15,021 nt of DNA from Draconibacterium orientale (GTDB taxonomy: Bacteria > Bacteroidota > Bacteroidia > Bacteroidales > UBA1556): positions 1 through 15,021 of the forward strand of contig DZDC01000053.1 of the NCBI GenBank assembly GCA_022736595.1, given 5' to 3'. The translations under genes and the position numbers were made by a program. Below are positions 1-6,967 of the stretch, piece by piece. Numbering within the stretch: the first letter of the stretch is position 1; every line of letters begins with the position of its first letter. The notes beneath the pieces are model-generated. The model had not been told where the DNA came from. It ran no database searches and saw only the letters and a program-made list of their open reading frames with translations.

Positions 1-50
1 AAAATTCTTTTTATCTTTGAACTGTCTAAGAAATAGTTTTTAGACTGGAC

Positions 51-521
51 TCATACTTTAATCCACTGATGAATATATGGCTCTAAATCTTTATTCTGAG
101 GTTTAATTTCTGGCATTTCGTTGGAATATACCATCAAAAACTTTTTTGGTTCAATAATTCGTCGAGCCGCTGCCGATTCAATAATCATTAATTTGTGTTG
201 GTATCCATTTTCAATAAAATAATCAAATACAAGAGCCAAATTTTCATCTAACGCCTGTACATAATACACTTCCGTTGCCCCTGCCCTTTTCATTCGAGAA
301 CTATCTTTATCAGTGGAATCGCTTAATTCTAAAAAGATTTGAGTGTTTCCATTTTTAAAAACTAACTTTAACCCAGTAGCTAAGGGATGCTGATGAGGCG
401 AAATTTTGATGGCGATTATATTTTGATGTTTTTCATTCGCAATGAGCTTACAAGCCAAAGTTGTTTTACCCACATTTCGTCCAGTGCCACTGATGATAAT
501 CGCATTATCAAACTGAATCAT
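51..521 (-). CDS. MobB-like P-loop nucleotide-binding protein
   Basis: A 156-residue protein with an N-terminal Walker A motif GTGRNVGKTT (residues 12-21) directly after a hydrophobic beta strand (AIIIS). A second hydrophobic strand followed by an acidic residue (LMIIES, about 110-115) could serve as Walker B. The fold resembles the small GTP-binding MobB proteins of molybdopterin guanine dinucleotide synthesis and other GRNVGKT-type P-loop proteins, but MobB membership is inferred and no other molybdenum-cofactor gene is visible. It is the last gene of the folD-queE operon, starting 10 bases after the queE stop, with an ATG start. Binding of a purine nucleotide is well supported; the substrate and pathway are not. 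It could instead be an uncharacterised NTPase linked to the queuosine or folate genes beside it. Confidence 0.75.
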   Translation of the reverse strand: MIQFDNAIIISGTGRNVGKTTLACKLIANEKHQNIIAIKISPHQHPLATGLKLVFKNGNTQIFLELSDSTDKDSSRMKRAGATEVYYVQALDENLALVFDYFIENGYQHKLMIIESAAARRIIEPKKFLMVYSNEMPEIKPQNKDLEPYIHQWIKV

Positions 522-531
522 AATTAGTTAC

Positions 532-1182
532 TTACGGAATATGCATGTATTTATGGCTCTGAATACTCACTTTCCATCGTGGATTTTGCAAAGCATAATC
601 CACAATTTTTTGCATCATCAATTTTGATTTACTCCATTCAGGTTGAAGAAAAAGCTGGCAGTTGGAATTCACTTTATTTGCATTTTGCTCAGCCCATTCA
701 AAATCGGCCTCGTTTTCGATGATAACTTTGAGTTCCGAAGCTTGATCATAGAATACTTGCAAAGGAGCTTTATTTCGTTTTGGCGAGAGGCAAATCCAAT
801 TCCAATTTCCAGAAAGCGGGGACGAACCACTGGTTTCTAGATGCGTTTCAAAGCCAGCATTCTGAAGTTGCTGAGTGAAATAATTGAGGTTATAATTCAT
901 GGGTTCGCCACCAGTTACCACCACGGTCTTGGCTTGGCAACTCATTATTTGTTCCAAAATGGCATCGGTATGTGTGGGAGGATGAAGCAAAGCATTCCAC
1001 GATTCCTTCACGTCGCACCAATGACAGCCCACGTCGCAGCCACCAATACGCACAAAGTAACTTGGCAATCCGCTATGAAAACCTTCGCCTTGCAAGGTGT
1101 AAAATGCCTCCATCAAAGGCAGCACTTTTCCTTCCACCAGCAAACCATTGGTCTGGTCGTTTAATTGTTGATAGCCTTTCAA
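532..1182 (-). CDS. queE: 7-carboxy-7-deazaguanine synthase (radical SAM)
   Basis: Radical-SAM enzyme that converts 6-carboxy-tetrahydropterin to 7-carboxy-7-deazaguanine, the precursor of preQ0 and the tRNA base queuosine. At 216 residues it has the usual family length. The motif FYTLQGEG is followed by GGCDVGCHWCD, whose C-x3-C-x2-C cysteines would bind the SAM [4Fe-4S] cluster. The SAM-binding GGEP and ETSG segments follow, and the protein ends in the family-typical IQSHKYMHIP. The first in-frame initiator is TTG, two bases beyond the folD stop codon. The first ATG is codon 24 and would remove the segment leading into PLMEAFYTLQGEG, so the TTG, or a GTG at codon 16 or 20, is more likely. 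The spacing suggests translational coupling to folD. No other queuosine genes are in the window. Confidence 0.93.
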   Translation of the reverse strand: MKGYQQLNDQTNGLLVEGKVLPLMEAFYTLQGEGFHSGLPSYFVRIGGCDVGCHWCDVKESWNALLHPPTHTDAILEQIMSCQAKTVVVTGGEPMNYNLNYFTQQLQNAGFETHLETSGSSPLSGNWNWICLSPKRNKAPLQVFYDQASELKVIIENEADFEWAEQNANKVNSNCQLFLQPEWSKSKLMMQKIVDYALQNPRWKVSIQSHKYMHIP

Positions 1183-1184
1183 TC

Positions 1185-2060
1185 TTATCTATTTTTTTGT
1201 GCTGCTTTGAGCGTATTGGCTAATAATCCGGCAATGGTCATTGGACCCACACCTCCTGGCACAGGGGTAATCCAGCTCACTTTTTGAGCCACTTCATCAA
1301 AAGCCACATCGCCTTTGAGTTTAAAACCCGACTGAGTTGTAGCATCGGCAATACGATGTATTCCCACATCAATCACCACTGCACCTTCCTTCACCATTTG
1401 AGCGGTGATAAATTCGGGGCTACCAATTGCTACTATTAAAATATCGGCAGAACGGGTGATTTCAGCGAGGTTGCGGGTTTTGCTATGACAAAGAGTCACT
1501 GTTGCATTTCCAGGGTTTCGCTTCTGCCCCATCATAATGCTAATGGGCATACCAACAATATTGGAGCGTCCCACCACTACACAATGTTTGCCTTCGGTTT
1601 CAATCTGATAATGTTTTAAAATTTCTAATATTCCGGCAGGAGTAGCTGGAAGATAGGAATCGAGACCAAGCACCATCTTACCTACATTAACGGGGTGAAA
1701 TCCATCTACATCTTTTTCAGGACTGATGGCTTCGATAACTTTTTGCTCATCAATATGTTTAGGAAGTGGTAGCTGAACGATAAACCCATCCACATCGGGA
1801 TCATTATTTAAAAAATTCACCATTTCTAACACTTCTTTTTCAGTGGTTTTCGCAGGCAATCGATATACCGAAGAGGTCATTCCCACCGAAATGCAAGCCT
1901 TTTCTTTGGCAGTAACATAGGTTTGACTTGCGCCATCCTCACCCACCAAAACAGCCACCAAATGGGGAGCTCTTATATCATTATCAATCAATTGTGCTAC
2001 TTTCTTAGCTATTTCACGCTTTTGCGCAGCACTGGTTAATTTTCCATCAAGGATTTTCAT
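1185..2060 (-). CDS. folD: Bifunctional methylenetetrahydrofolate dehydrogenase / methenyltetrahydrofolate cyclohydrolase
   Basis: Interconverts 5,10-methylene-, 5,10-methenyl- and 10-formyl-tetrahydrofolate in the cytoplasm, using NADP(H). It has 291 residues, normal for FolD. Hallmarks are YVTAKEKA (48-55, with the Lys-52 that corresponds to the catalytic lysine), GFIVQLPLP, the KDVDGFHP folate loop, the VVVGRSNIVGMP dinucleotide-binding motif and the C-terminal PVPGGVGPMT signature. ATG start. It is the first gene of a minus-strand operon with queE and the MobB-like gene. A TAAATTTGC element about 115 bases upstream is the likely promoter core. Its methylene-THF product is the cofactor used by ThyA, encoded further along the window. 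Confidence 0.97.
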   Translation of the reverse strand: MKILDGKLTSAAQKREIAKKVAQLIDNDIRAPHLVAVLVGEDGASQTYVTAKEKACISVGMTSSVYRLPAKTTEKEVLEMVNFLNNDPDVDGFIVQLPLPKHIDEQKVIEAISPEKDVDGFHPVNVGKMVLGLDSYLPATPAGILEILKHYQIETEGKHCVVVGRSNIVGMPISIMMGQKRNPGNATVTLCHSKTRNLAEITRSADILIVAIGSPEFITAQMVKEGAVVIDVGIHRIADATTQSGFKLKGDVAFDEVAQKVSWITPVPGGVGPMTIAGLLANTLKAAQKNR

Positions 2061-2104
2061 GTATGCTTATTTATATATTAACAATATGATCAAATTAAAA
2101 GAGC

Positions 2105-2137
2105 TTTGAAATACATTCGGTACCAGAATACATTTGC
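2105..2137 (+). promoter_or_regulatory. Candidate Bacteroidota promoter, plus strand
   Basis: TTTG at 2105-2108 is followed after 20 bases by TACATTTGC at 2129-2137. This matches both halves of the Bacteroidota housekeeping consensus (TTTG, 19-21 bases, TAnnTTTG). A transcript would begin near 2143, leaving about 215 bases of leader before the Tat-signal gene. The match is direct; promoter activity is inferred. Confidence 0.5.
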
Positions 2138-2175
2138 AATCGTGCTCATTTCATATCAAAAAAGAATTTGAGGCT

Positions 2176-2184
2176 GCAAATTTA
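2176..2184 (-). promoter_or_regulatory. Candidate folD operon promoter (-7 element)
   Basis: On the minus strand this reads TAAATTTGC, a perfect TAnnTTTG core followed by C. No TTG lies at the expected -33 distance. Initiation would be near 2170, giving a folD leader of about 110 bases. Confidence 0.4.
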
Positions 2185-2358
2185 GCCATAAAAAAGTGAA
2201 AAATGCGTATAAAACATAATTTAGAAATAGCAATTTTAAGAGGAAAATCTCAACATACTAATTATCCAAGTTCTGTGACAATTATTAGGATTGCGAGGCA
2301 AAAACAGCAAGGTAAAAATTGAATCTTTGCCTAAATTTAAAAATACAAAATTTCAAGT

Positions 2359-2718
2359 ATGGACAGTTACGAATCAACCCGAAGAAGCTTTATTCGCAAA
2401 CTCGGATTAACCATGGGAGTTGCCGCAATGTCGGGAGCAGCTAGCGGAGCAAAAATAGTGGAATCCAATATCGAGTTTCGCTTATCTACTGAGCAACAAA
2501 ATTTTATGGATCAATATGAAGTTTGGATGGATCAGTTTGTAGAAGTGATTAAAGCACGAAAAACACAACCTAATGATTTGGAAATCAATAAAAAATTGAT
2601 GCAATTGAGCGAACAACATCAGGAATGGCAAAAGGAAGTTAAAGGCTATATGGAGGATGAAAATTTTGCTCGTCACTATATGGTTCTTACCCAACGAATG
2701 ACCGACGAAATTAATTAA
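2359..2718 (+). CDS. Small protein with twin-arginine (Tat) signal
   Basis: A 119-residue protein whose N-terminus is a Tat-type export signal: TRRSFIRKLG (residues 7-16) matches the S/T-R-R-x-F-[IL]-[KR] motif. It is followed by a short weakly hydrophobic, Ala/Gly-rich stretch (LTMGVAAMSGAASGA, 17-31) with a plausible cleavage site near SGA|K. The remaining mature part, about 88 residues, is highly charged, probably helical, rich in Gln, Glu and Lys, and has no cysteine, metal-binding cluster or known enzyme motif. ATG start after an A-rich leader. It is followed by sucD on the same strand, which has its own candidate promoter. Function is unknown. Because Tat substrates usually fold or bind a cofactor in the cytoplasm, it may travel with a partner, but that is speculation. 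Confidence 0.8.
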   Translation: MDSYESTRRSFIRKLGLTMGVAAMSGAASGAKIVESNIEFRLSTEQQNFMDQYEVWMDQFVEVIKARKTQPNDLEINKKLMQLSEQHQEWQKEVKGYMEDENFARHYMVLTQRMTDEIN

Positions 2719-2825
2719 ATAGGCTCATTTCAATGAATTAGGGTTTAATGGTTTTCCGATAAAAAAGTATGGACAAAATATTTAGAAAATTCCATATTTA
2801 AAGCAATAGTACATAAAAAAAAGGC

Positions 2826-2833
2826 TACTTTTG
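2826..2833 (+). promoter_or_regulatory. Candidate sucD promoter (-7 element)
   Basis: TACTTTTG is an exact match to the Bacteroidota -7 consensus TAnnTTTG. It lies 32 bases before the sucD ATG, so transcription would start near 2840. No clear TTG is seen at the -33 position. Its location makes initiation at the in-frame TTG at 2838 very unlikely and supports the ATG at 2865. Confidence 0.5.
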
Positions 2834-2864
2834 GGCTTTGAAAAATCGCAAACCAAACAAAACT

Positions 2865-3734
2865 ATGAGTGTACTTGTAAACAAAAATTCTAAAGTAATT
2901 GTACAGGGATTTACTGGAACCGAAGGCACCTTTCACGCCACTCAAATGATTGATTATGGCACCAATGTGGTAGGTGGAGTAACACCAGGCAAAGGAGGTC
3001 AAACCCATCTTGATAAACCTGTTTTTAATACCGTTAAAGATGCAGTGGTTAAAGCTGGCGCTGATGTGTCGGTAATATTTGTACCACCTGCATTTGCTGC
3101 TGATTCCATTATGGAAGCTGCTGAGGCTGGCATTAAAGTAATTGTGTGTATTACAGAAGGTATTCCAACCAAAGATATGGTAACTGTAAAGGAATATCTC
3201 AAAGGCAAAGATTGCAGATTAATTGGACCCAACTGTCCTGGAATCATTACCCCCGGCGAAGCTAAAGTTGGAATTATGCCTGGCTTTATTCATCAAAAAG
3301 GTCGTGTGGGAATCGTTAGCCGTTCTGGCACATTAACTTATGAAGCTGTGGATCAACTTACCAAAACTGGCTTAGGTCAAACCACTGCCATTGGAATTGG
3401 AGGCGACCCCGTAAACGGAACTTCCACTAAGGAAGCCGTTGAGCTTTTGATGAACGATCCCGAAACTGAAGGTATTGTTATGATTGGAGAAATTGGTGGC
3501 AATATGGAAGCTGATGCAGCCTATTGGATCAAAGAACATGGCACCAAACCTGTGGTAAGTTTTATCGCTGGTGCAACTGCTCCCAAAGGCAGAACCATGG
3601 GACATGCTGGCGCTATTGTAGGTGGAAAAGCGGATACAGCCGAAGCCAAGAAAGAAATTTTACGCTCTTGCGGTATTCACGTTGTGGACTCTCCCGCTGA
3701 TCTTGGAACTAAAATGGCAGAATTGCTGAAATAG
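2865..3734 (+). CDS. sucD: Succinyl-CoA synthetase (ligase) alpha subunit
   Basis: Alpha subunit of the TCA-cycle enzyme that converts succinyl-CoA to succinate with substrate-level phosphorylation. This subunit binds CoA and carries the phosphohistidine. The 289 residues match the family length exactly when translation starts at ATG 2865 (MSVLVNKNSK). A TTG nine codons upstream is in frame but sits at the predicted transcription start. Seen are the N-terminal CoA-binding QGFTGTEGTFH, the conserved IGPNCPGIITP, SRSGTLTYE, GIGGDPVNGT, and the active-site MGHAGAIVGG with His-247. The gene stands alone with its own promoter and terminator; sucC is not in the window and must be encoded elsewhere, as is common in Bacteroidota. 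Confidence 0.97.
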   Translation: MSVLVNKNSKVIVQGFTGTEGTFHATQMIDYGTNVVGGVTPGKGGQTHLDKPVFNTVKDAVVKAGADVSVIFVPPAFAADSIMEAAEAGIKVIVCITEGIPTKDMVTVKEYLKGKDCRLIGPNCPGIITPGEAKVGIMPGFIHQKGRVGIVSRSGTLTYEAVDQLTKTGLGQTTAIGIGGDPVNGTSTKEAVELLMNDPETEGIVMIGEIGGNMEADAAYWIKEHGTKPVVSFIAGATAPKGRTMGHAGAIVGGKADTAEAKKEILRSCGIHVVDSPADLGTKMAELLK

Positions 3735-3752
3735 TCTGAAATCTATAATATC

Positions 3753-3787
3753 AAAAAAAGCTGAATTAAAAATTCAGCTTTTTTTTT
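3753..3787. terminator. Bidirectional intrinsic terminator
   Basis: The stem GCTGAATT (3760-3767) pairs with AATTCAGC (3771-3778) across a 3-base AAA loop. A run of seven A precedes it and nine T follow, so it works as a hairpin plus U-tract in both directions. It sits between the convergent sucD and FAH-family genes and can end both transcripts. Confidence 0.88.
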
Positions 3788-3801
3788 GATTAATTGCAAT
3801 A

Positions 3802-4413
3802 CTACTTTATCTCAGTGGTAAGCATCAATCGTTCGCCAATAAAGGCTTCGAGCTTATCTCCCACTTCAATAGATCCCACTCCTGCTGGAGTACCGGTAAA
3901 AATCAGATCTCCAATTTTAAGGGTTACAAACTGTGAGACATAGGAAATTATGCGATGAATGTTGAAGAGCATTTCAGAGCTCTTGCCCGTTTGCATTACC
4001 ACTCCATTCTTCTTCATACTGAAGGTAATATTTTGAATATCAGAGAATTCCTCGATAGGAATAAAATCGCTGATGGGTGCACTTCCGTCAAAGGCTTTTG
4101 CTGGTTCCCAGGGTAGCCCTTTGACCTTAAACTCTTGCTGCAAATCGCGAGCAGTTAAGTCGAAACCTATGCCAATGGCATCGTAATAGGTGTCGGCAAA
4201 CCGTTCCTCGATGTATTTACCCACTTTAGAAATTCGGAAAACCAATTCAGTTTCAAAATGAATGTCTTGCGAAAATTCGGGATAAAAGAAAGGCCTGTCT
4301 TTAGTAATGATTGCCGTTTCAGGTTTCATAAACCATACTGGAATTTCAGGAATAGGATTGTTCAGTTCTTGAGCATGCAATACGTAATTGCGGCCAATAC
4401 AAATAATTTTCAT
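3802..4413 (-). CDS. Fumarylacetoacetate hydrolase (FAH) family protein, acylpyruvase/oxaloacetate decarboxylase-like
   Basis: A 203-residue single-domain member of the FAH superfamily, the size of FAHD1/YcgM-type enzymes that hydrolyse acylpyruvates or decarboxylate oxaloacetate in a Mg2+-dependent way. The N-terminal IGRNY (6-10), HFETE (52-56) with metal ligands Glu-54 and Glu-56, Asp-85 in GIGFDLTARD, the catalytic-lid region KGLPWEPAKAFDGSAP (98-113) and the C-terminal TGTPAGVG (173-180) are all intact. The start is an ATG, 16 bases after the GH25 stop, and the gene is the last of the exonuclease-GH25-FAH cluster. It ends just before the bidirectional terminator. The exact substrate cannot be read from the sequence; acylpyruvase and oxaloacetate decarboxylase are equally plausible. 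Confidence 0.88.
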   Translation of the reverse strand: MKIICIGRNYVLHAQELNNPIPEIPVWFMKPETAIITKDRPFFYPEFSQDIHFETELVFRISKVGKYIEERFADTYYDAIGIGFDLTARDLQQEFKVKGLPWEPAKAFDGSAPISDFIPIEEFSDIQNITFSMKKNGVVMQTGKSSEMLFNIHRIISYVSQFVTLKIGDLIFTGTPAGVGSIEVGDKLEAFIGERLMLTTEIK

Positions 4414-4429
4414 GGAGGTAATATTTTAT

Positions 4430-5257
4430 TTATTTCATTCTAATGCTTTCAAAATCGGCTAAATTTCCATTAAATACATTCATATCCACCTGATCGAGGA
4501 TATGAGGTAGGCTAAAACTATGGCTAAATTGCCATAAAATCCAATTCTCTATTTCTGGTGGAGAATTTTGTAAACGGGGAATCCAAAGTGGATATTTCGA
4601 AAAATCACTGGTATTAAAATAGATTTCGTAAAATTTTTGACTAGTATAAAGAATTGGAATCACTCCGTAATGATTTTCAATAAGTTGAAGACACATCAGA
4701 ACTCGCTTTCGGTATTCAGTCACTGAAATTTGGCTTTCTTCTTCCACATCCAAAACAGGGGGCAAGTCACCCTTACTAAGCGCAACCTTGGAAGTAAATA
4801 ATGCAATTTGTTTCTTTGGATCTTCTTGAGAATCAAAGAAATGATACGCTCCCCTAACTATATCATATTTTAAAGTCGATTCCCAATTGTATTCAAATCT
4901 CTTGTCAACCCAATGATCCGATTCAGTGGCTTTTATAAAAGCAAAGGTAATTTTTTTGTTATCAAACTGAAATTTAGACAGCGATTCCCAATCGATTTTC
5001 CCTTGATGCCTACTGACATCAATTCCGTAAATTTCGGCCTTGGGAACAAAATTATTGCTGTCAAGAACATTTTGATTAGGGTCAGAAATCGGCGAATGAT
5101 TGTAAAAAAACTCACGGATGTAAAAGCGAGCTGAGCGTTCAAATATAAGAAAAAACGTAGATAAAGCCAACAATACCAACATAAAAACCCAAAGCCATAC
5201 ACGGCGTTTTGCGGGTCGTCGATGCTTCACTGTTGTACGTTTTTTTTTCACCACCAT
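4430..5257 (-). CDS. Membrane-anchored glycoside hydrolase family 25 (lysozyme-like)
   Basis: A 275-residue protein with a strongly basic N-terminus (residues 4-19), one transmembrane segment (about 19-41) and a GH25 domain from about residue 75 to the end. The topology is therefore a cytoplasmic tail with a periplasmic catalytic domain. GH25 hallmarks are GIDVSRHQG (78-86, Asp-80), FAFIKATES, RGAYHFF, the catalytic-site strand LPPVLDVEEE (Asp-170, Glu-172), LYTSQKFY, LWQFS and DQVDMNVFNG (Asp-258). The family cleaves the MurNAc-GlcNAc bond of peptidoglycan, so a role in wall remodelling is inferred. The ATG lies only 3 bases after the exonuclease stop, suggesting coupled translation. There are no cell-wall-binding repeats, unlike phage or secreted GH25 lysins. 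Confidence 0.9.
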   Translation of the reverse strand: MVVKKKRTTVKHRRPAKRRVWLWVFMLVLLALSTFFLIFERSARFYIREFFYNHSPISDPNQNVLDSNNFVPKAEIYGIDVSRHQGKIDWESLSKFQFDNKKITFAFIKATESDHWVDKRFEYNWESTLKYDIVRGAYHFFDSQEDPKKQIALFTSKVALSKGDLPPVLDVEEESQISVTEYRKRVLMCLQLIENHYGVIPILYTSQKFYEIYFNTSDFSKYPLWIPRLQNSPPEIENWILWQFSHSFSLPHILDQVDMNVFNGNLADFESIRMK

Positions 5258-5260
5258 AGG

Positions 5261-6073
5261 TTATGATTTGAATTTATATACTCCCAACTTAATCGAAGTA
5301 AAAATACGTTTCGTATATAAAGGAAAATCTGCATTCATCAACCAATCGTAATAACCTGGTGTGCGCTCAAAAACCTCTTTTACTAGTTTACCTTTATGCT
5401 GACCAAAGTTAAAAACAGGCTGATCATCATCGTCGAGAATAATTTGTCCCATCAAATCAGCATTGCGATGATGGGTTGAAAAATCGGCCAAGGCCTGCAT
5501 ATCATTTTTAATGGGTTGAACCAGATTCTTGTCTTTATCTTCTACTTCAACATCTTGATATCGATCCAATTGAGCCATTAATATCTCGTAAGTTGCTTCC
5601 ACATCGGCCATGGCATTGTGGGCATTCTCAAGCTTTTGATTGAGGTAAAACTTATAGGCAGCCGTTAAGGTTCGTTGCTCCATTCGCATAAAGATGTTTT
5701 GCACATCAATCATGCGGCGGTTTCTCATATCAAAATCAACTTCTGCTCTTAAAAATTCTTCCACAAGAAGGGGAATATCAAATTTGTTGGAGTTGTATCC
5801 TGCCAGATCAGCATTGCCAATAAACTGGTGCAAATCGTGCGCAAACTCTTTAAAGGTAGGCATCAACCTCACATCATGCTCGTAAATTCCATGTATTAAG
5901 CTGGTGGCCAAAGGAATGGCTACGGTAGGATTTATACGTTGTTCCAAGCGTTCCTCGCTCCCATTGGGACTAATTTTTATTACGGCAATTTCCACAATCC
6001 GATCTTTGGCAGCGTTAATGCCTGTGGTTTCAAGATCAATAAAGCACAAGGGTTTGCCCACATTTAATTTCAT
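5261..6073 (-). CDS. DnaQ-like (DEDDh) 3'-5' exonuclease with C-terminal DUF3820-like domain
   Basis: A 270-residue exonuclease of the DnaQ/PolC-epsilon superfamily. All DEDDh residues are visible: Asp-13 and Glu-15 in FIDLETTG, Asp-99 in NSNKFDIPLL, and His-152 and Asp-157 in AHNAMADVEAT. A linker of about 50 residues leads to a small C-terminal domain (about 221-262) with FNFGQHKGKLVKEV and a DWLM segment, similar to the DUF3820/exonuclease X C-terminal domain thought to bind nucleic acid. There is no polymerase domain, so it is either a stand-alone proofreading/repair nuclease or a separate epsilon-like subunit. ATG start. A weak minus-strand -7-like element, TATTTTCG (6097-6104), lies about 24 bases upstream, making this the likely first gene of the cluster with the GH25 and FAH genes. 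Confidence 0.92.
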   Translation of the reverse strand: MKLNVGKPLCFIDLETTGINAAKDRIVEIAVIKISPNGSEERLEQRINPTVAIPLATSLIHGIYEHDVRLMPTFKEFAHDLHQFIGNADLAGYNSNKFDIPLLVEEFLRAEVDFDMRNRRMIDVQNIFMRMEQRTLTAAYKFYLNQKLENAHNAMADVEATYEILMAQLDRYQDVEVEDKDKNLVQPIKNDMQALADFSTHHRNADLMGQIILDDDDQPVFNFGQHKGKLVKEVFERTPGYYDWLMNADFPLYTKRIFTSIKLGVYKFKS

Positions 6074-6133
6074 ACAACTGTTTTAAAAATGAAGCACGAA
6101 AATAGGATAATTAATGCACCCTTTGGCATTTTT

Positions 6134-6508
6134 TCACTTCAGATATTCTTCTCTTTTTACCAAAGCAAAATAGTTATCATCCAATTTGTTATAACCAAAT
6201 TCATAACAAAAAAAATAACGATTACCATTTTTAGTATCATAAATATTGGTAAAGTAGGAGAAATCAAAACCTCGATCCATCAATTGATTTCGATGTACCT
6301 TTTTAACTTCTTTCTCTGAAGTGGCAAGTATTTCTTCCATGATGCGCCGATTCTTGCGCAAGTTATAATTTACTTTTCGGATGTAATTGTTCTCGATGAG
6401 TTGGGTACGATTATTAAAGGTGTTGCGGCATTGATCTGAGCAGAATTTTTTATCGATCCTTCCGTGAATTTCCTCACCGCATTCTTGGCATGTCCTTTTC
6501 TCTGTCAT
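6134..6508 (-). CDS. Small zinc-ribbon protein of unknown function
   Basis: A 124-residue protein starting at ATG 6508; the longer reading starts at a TTG and adds a meaningless 13-residue leader. The N-terminus holds a four-cysteine zinc ribbon, C7-x2-C10 and C23-x3-C27 (TCQECGEEI...KKFCSDQCRN), resembling DUF2116-type or FCS-like treble-clef ribbons. The middle is basic and helical (RKVNYNLRKNRR). The tail (about 80-124) is aromatic, with YFTNIY, YFFCYEFGY and ALVKREEY. I know this architecture from Bacteroidota proteins without assigned function; nucleic-acid binding is plausible from the basic segment but unproven. It is separated by 60 bases from the exonuclease downstream. Confidence 0.83.
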   Translation of the reverse strand: MTEKRTCQECGEEIHGRIDKKFCSDQCRNTFNNRTQLIENNYIRKVNYNLRKNRRIMEEILATSEKEVKKVHRNQLMDRGFDFSYFTNIYDTKNGNRYFFCYEFGYNKLDDNYFALVKREEYLK

Positions 6509-6579
6509 AATGCTTATTATTAATGGATTAATGCACAATAATAACAAAAATTACGTTTTGCAACACCTATGAAAGAAAA

Positions 6580-6903
6580 TTAATTTGATTTCTTGAAAAT
6601 TGCTTGAATTCGTTGTAAAAGATAGATTTTCTTAAGAATAAAACGCATCATAAAGTGATATTGTCCCAAGAGTACGCCATAAATAAAAAGGAAGAAGTTA
6701 TAAAGTGGTAACACAACAATCATAAAAACCAACAATTTAAGCCAGAAAGAGCTATCGTCGGTAATGCCTAATAAAAGGTCTATCTTACGATGGAAATAGA
6801 GTGTTGAGGGGCCAGCCAATGAAAAGGCTATTAGGATCAATAGTACTTGCCAATTGCTTTCGATGGCCCAACGAACTTTAAGCTTTTGCCAAAGGTTATG
6901 CAT
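6580..6903 (-). CDS. Small two-helix membrane protein, DUF6787-like
   Basis: A 107-residue inner-membrane protein with two clear hydrophobic segments, about 19-37 (VLLILIAFSLAGPSTLYF) and about 56-80 (LLVFMIVVLPLYNFFLFIYGVLLG). The termini are basic, including the C-terminal KKIYLLQRIQAIFKKSN. The order, with a short basic N-terminus, a W-x-L start of helix 1 and GQYHFMMRF after helix 2, fits a widespread Bacteroidota family that I know as DUF6787, often mislabelled prolipoprotein diacylglyceryl transferase; it has none of the Lgt signature residues. The family assignment is from memory and moderately sure. ATG start. The gene lies between folA and the zinc-ribbon gene on the same strand, without an obvious promoter or terminator. 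Confidence 0.75.
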   Translation of the reverse strand: MHNLWQKLKVRWAIESNWQVLLILIAFSLAGPSTLYFHRKIDLLLGITDDSSFWLKLLVFMIVVLPLYNFFLFIYGVLLGQYHFMMRFILKKIYLLQRIQAIFKKSN

Positions 6904-6967
6904 GAGTTTATTATGAGATGGCTAAAATACCGCCAAAAAGCATATCATTACTTAAATAGAATAATTA

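Larger units (their letters stand above)
2061..2358. other. Divergent intergenic region between folD and the Tat-signal gene
   Basis: This is 298 bases of very AT-rich DNA without a supportable ORF, tRNA or terminator hairpin. It holds candidate promoter elements on both strands, listed separately. A further weaker motif, AATCTTTGC at 2322-2330, lies 29 bases before the plus-strand start codon and could be a closer promoter for the Tat gene, but it has one mismatch to TAnnTTTG and no upstream TTG at the right distance. Confidence 0.6.

Noticed and set aside
24..45. Possible hairpin GTCTAA / TTAGAC downstream of the MobB-like gene as a terminator
   Set aside because: The stem has only six, mostly A-T, pairs with a 10-base loop and no T-run follows on the minus strand.
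841..1164. Plus-strand ORF of 107 codons antisense to queE
   Set aside because: It lies fully inside queE, which has intact radical-SAM motifs, and its translation shows no recognisable feature.
2838..2864. N-terminal extension of SucD from a TTG codon
   Set aside because: The codon is at the predicted transcription start and the ATG at 2865 gives the exact family length and N-terminus.
2745..3008. Minus-strand ORF overlapping the start of sucD and its promoter
   Set aside because: It covers a well-supported gene on the other strand and looks like a low-complexity hydrophobic shadow translation.
4933..5202. Second hydrophobic ORF on the same strand as the GH25 gene, in another frame
   Set aside because: The GH25 frame has all family motifs across this stretch; the alternative frame has none.
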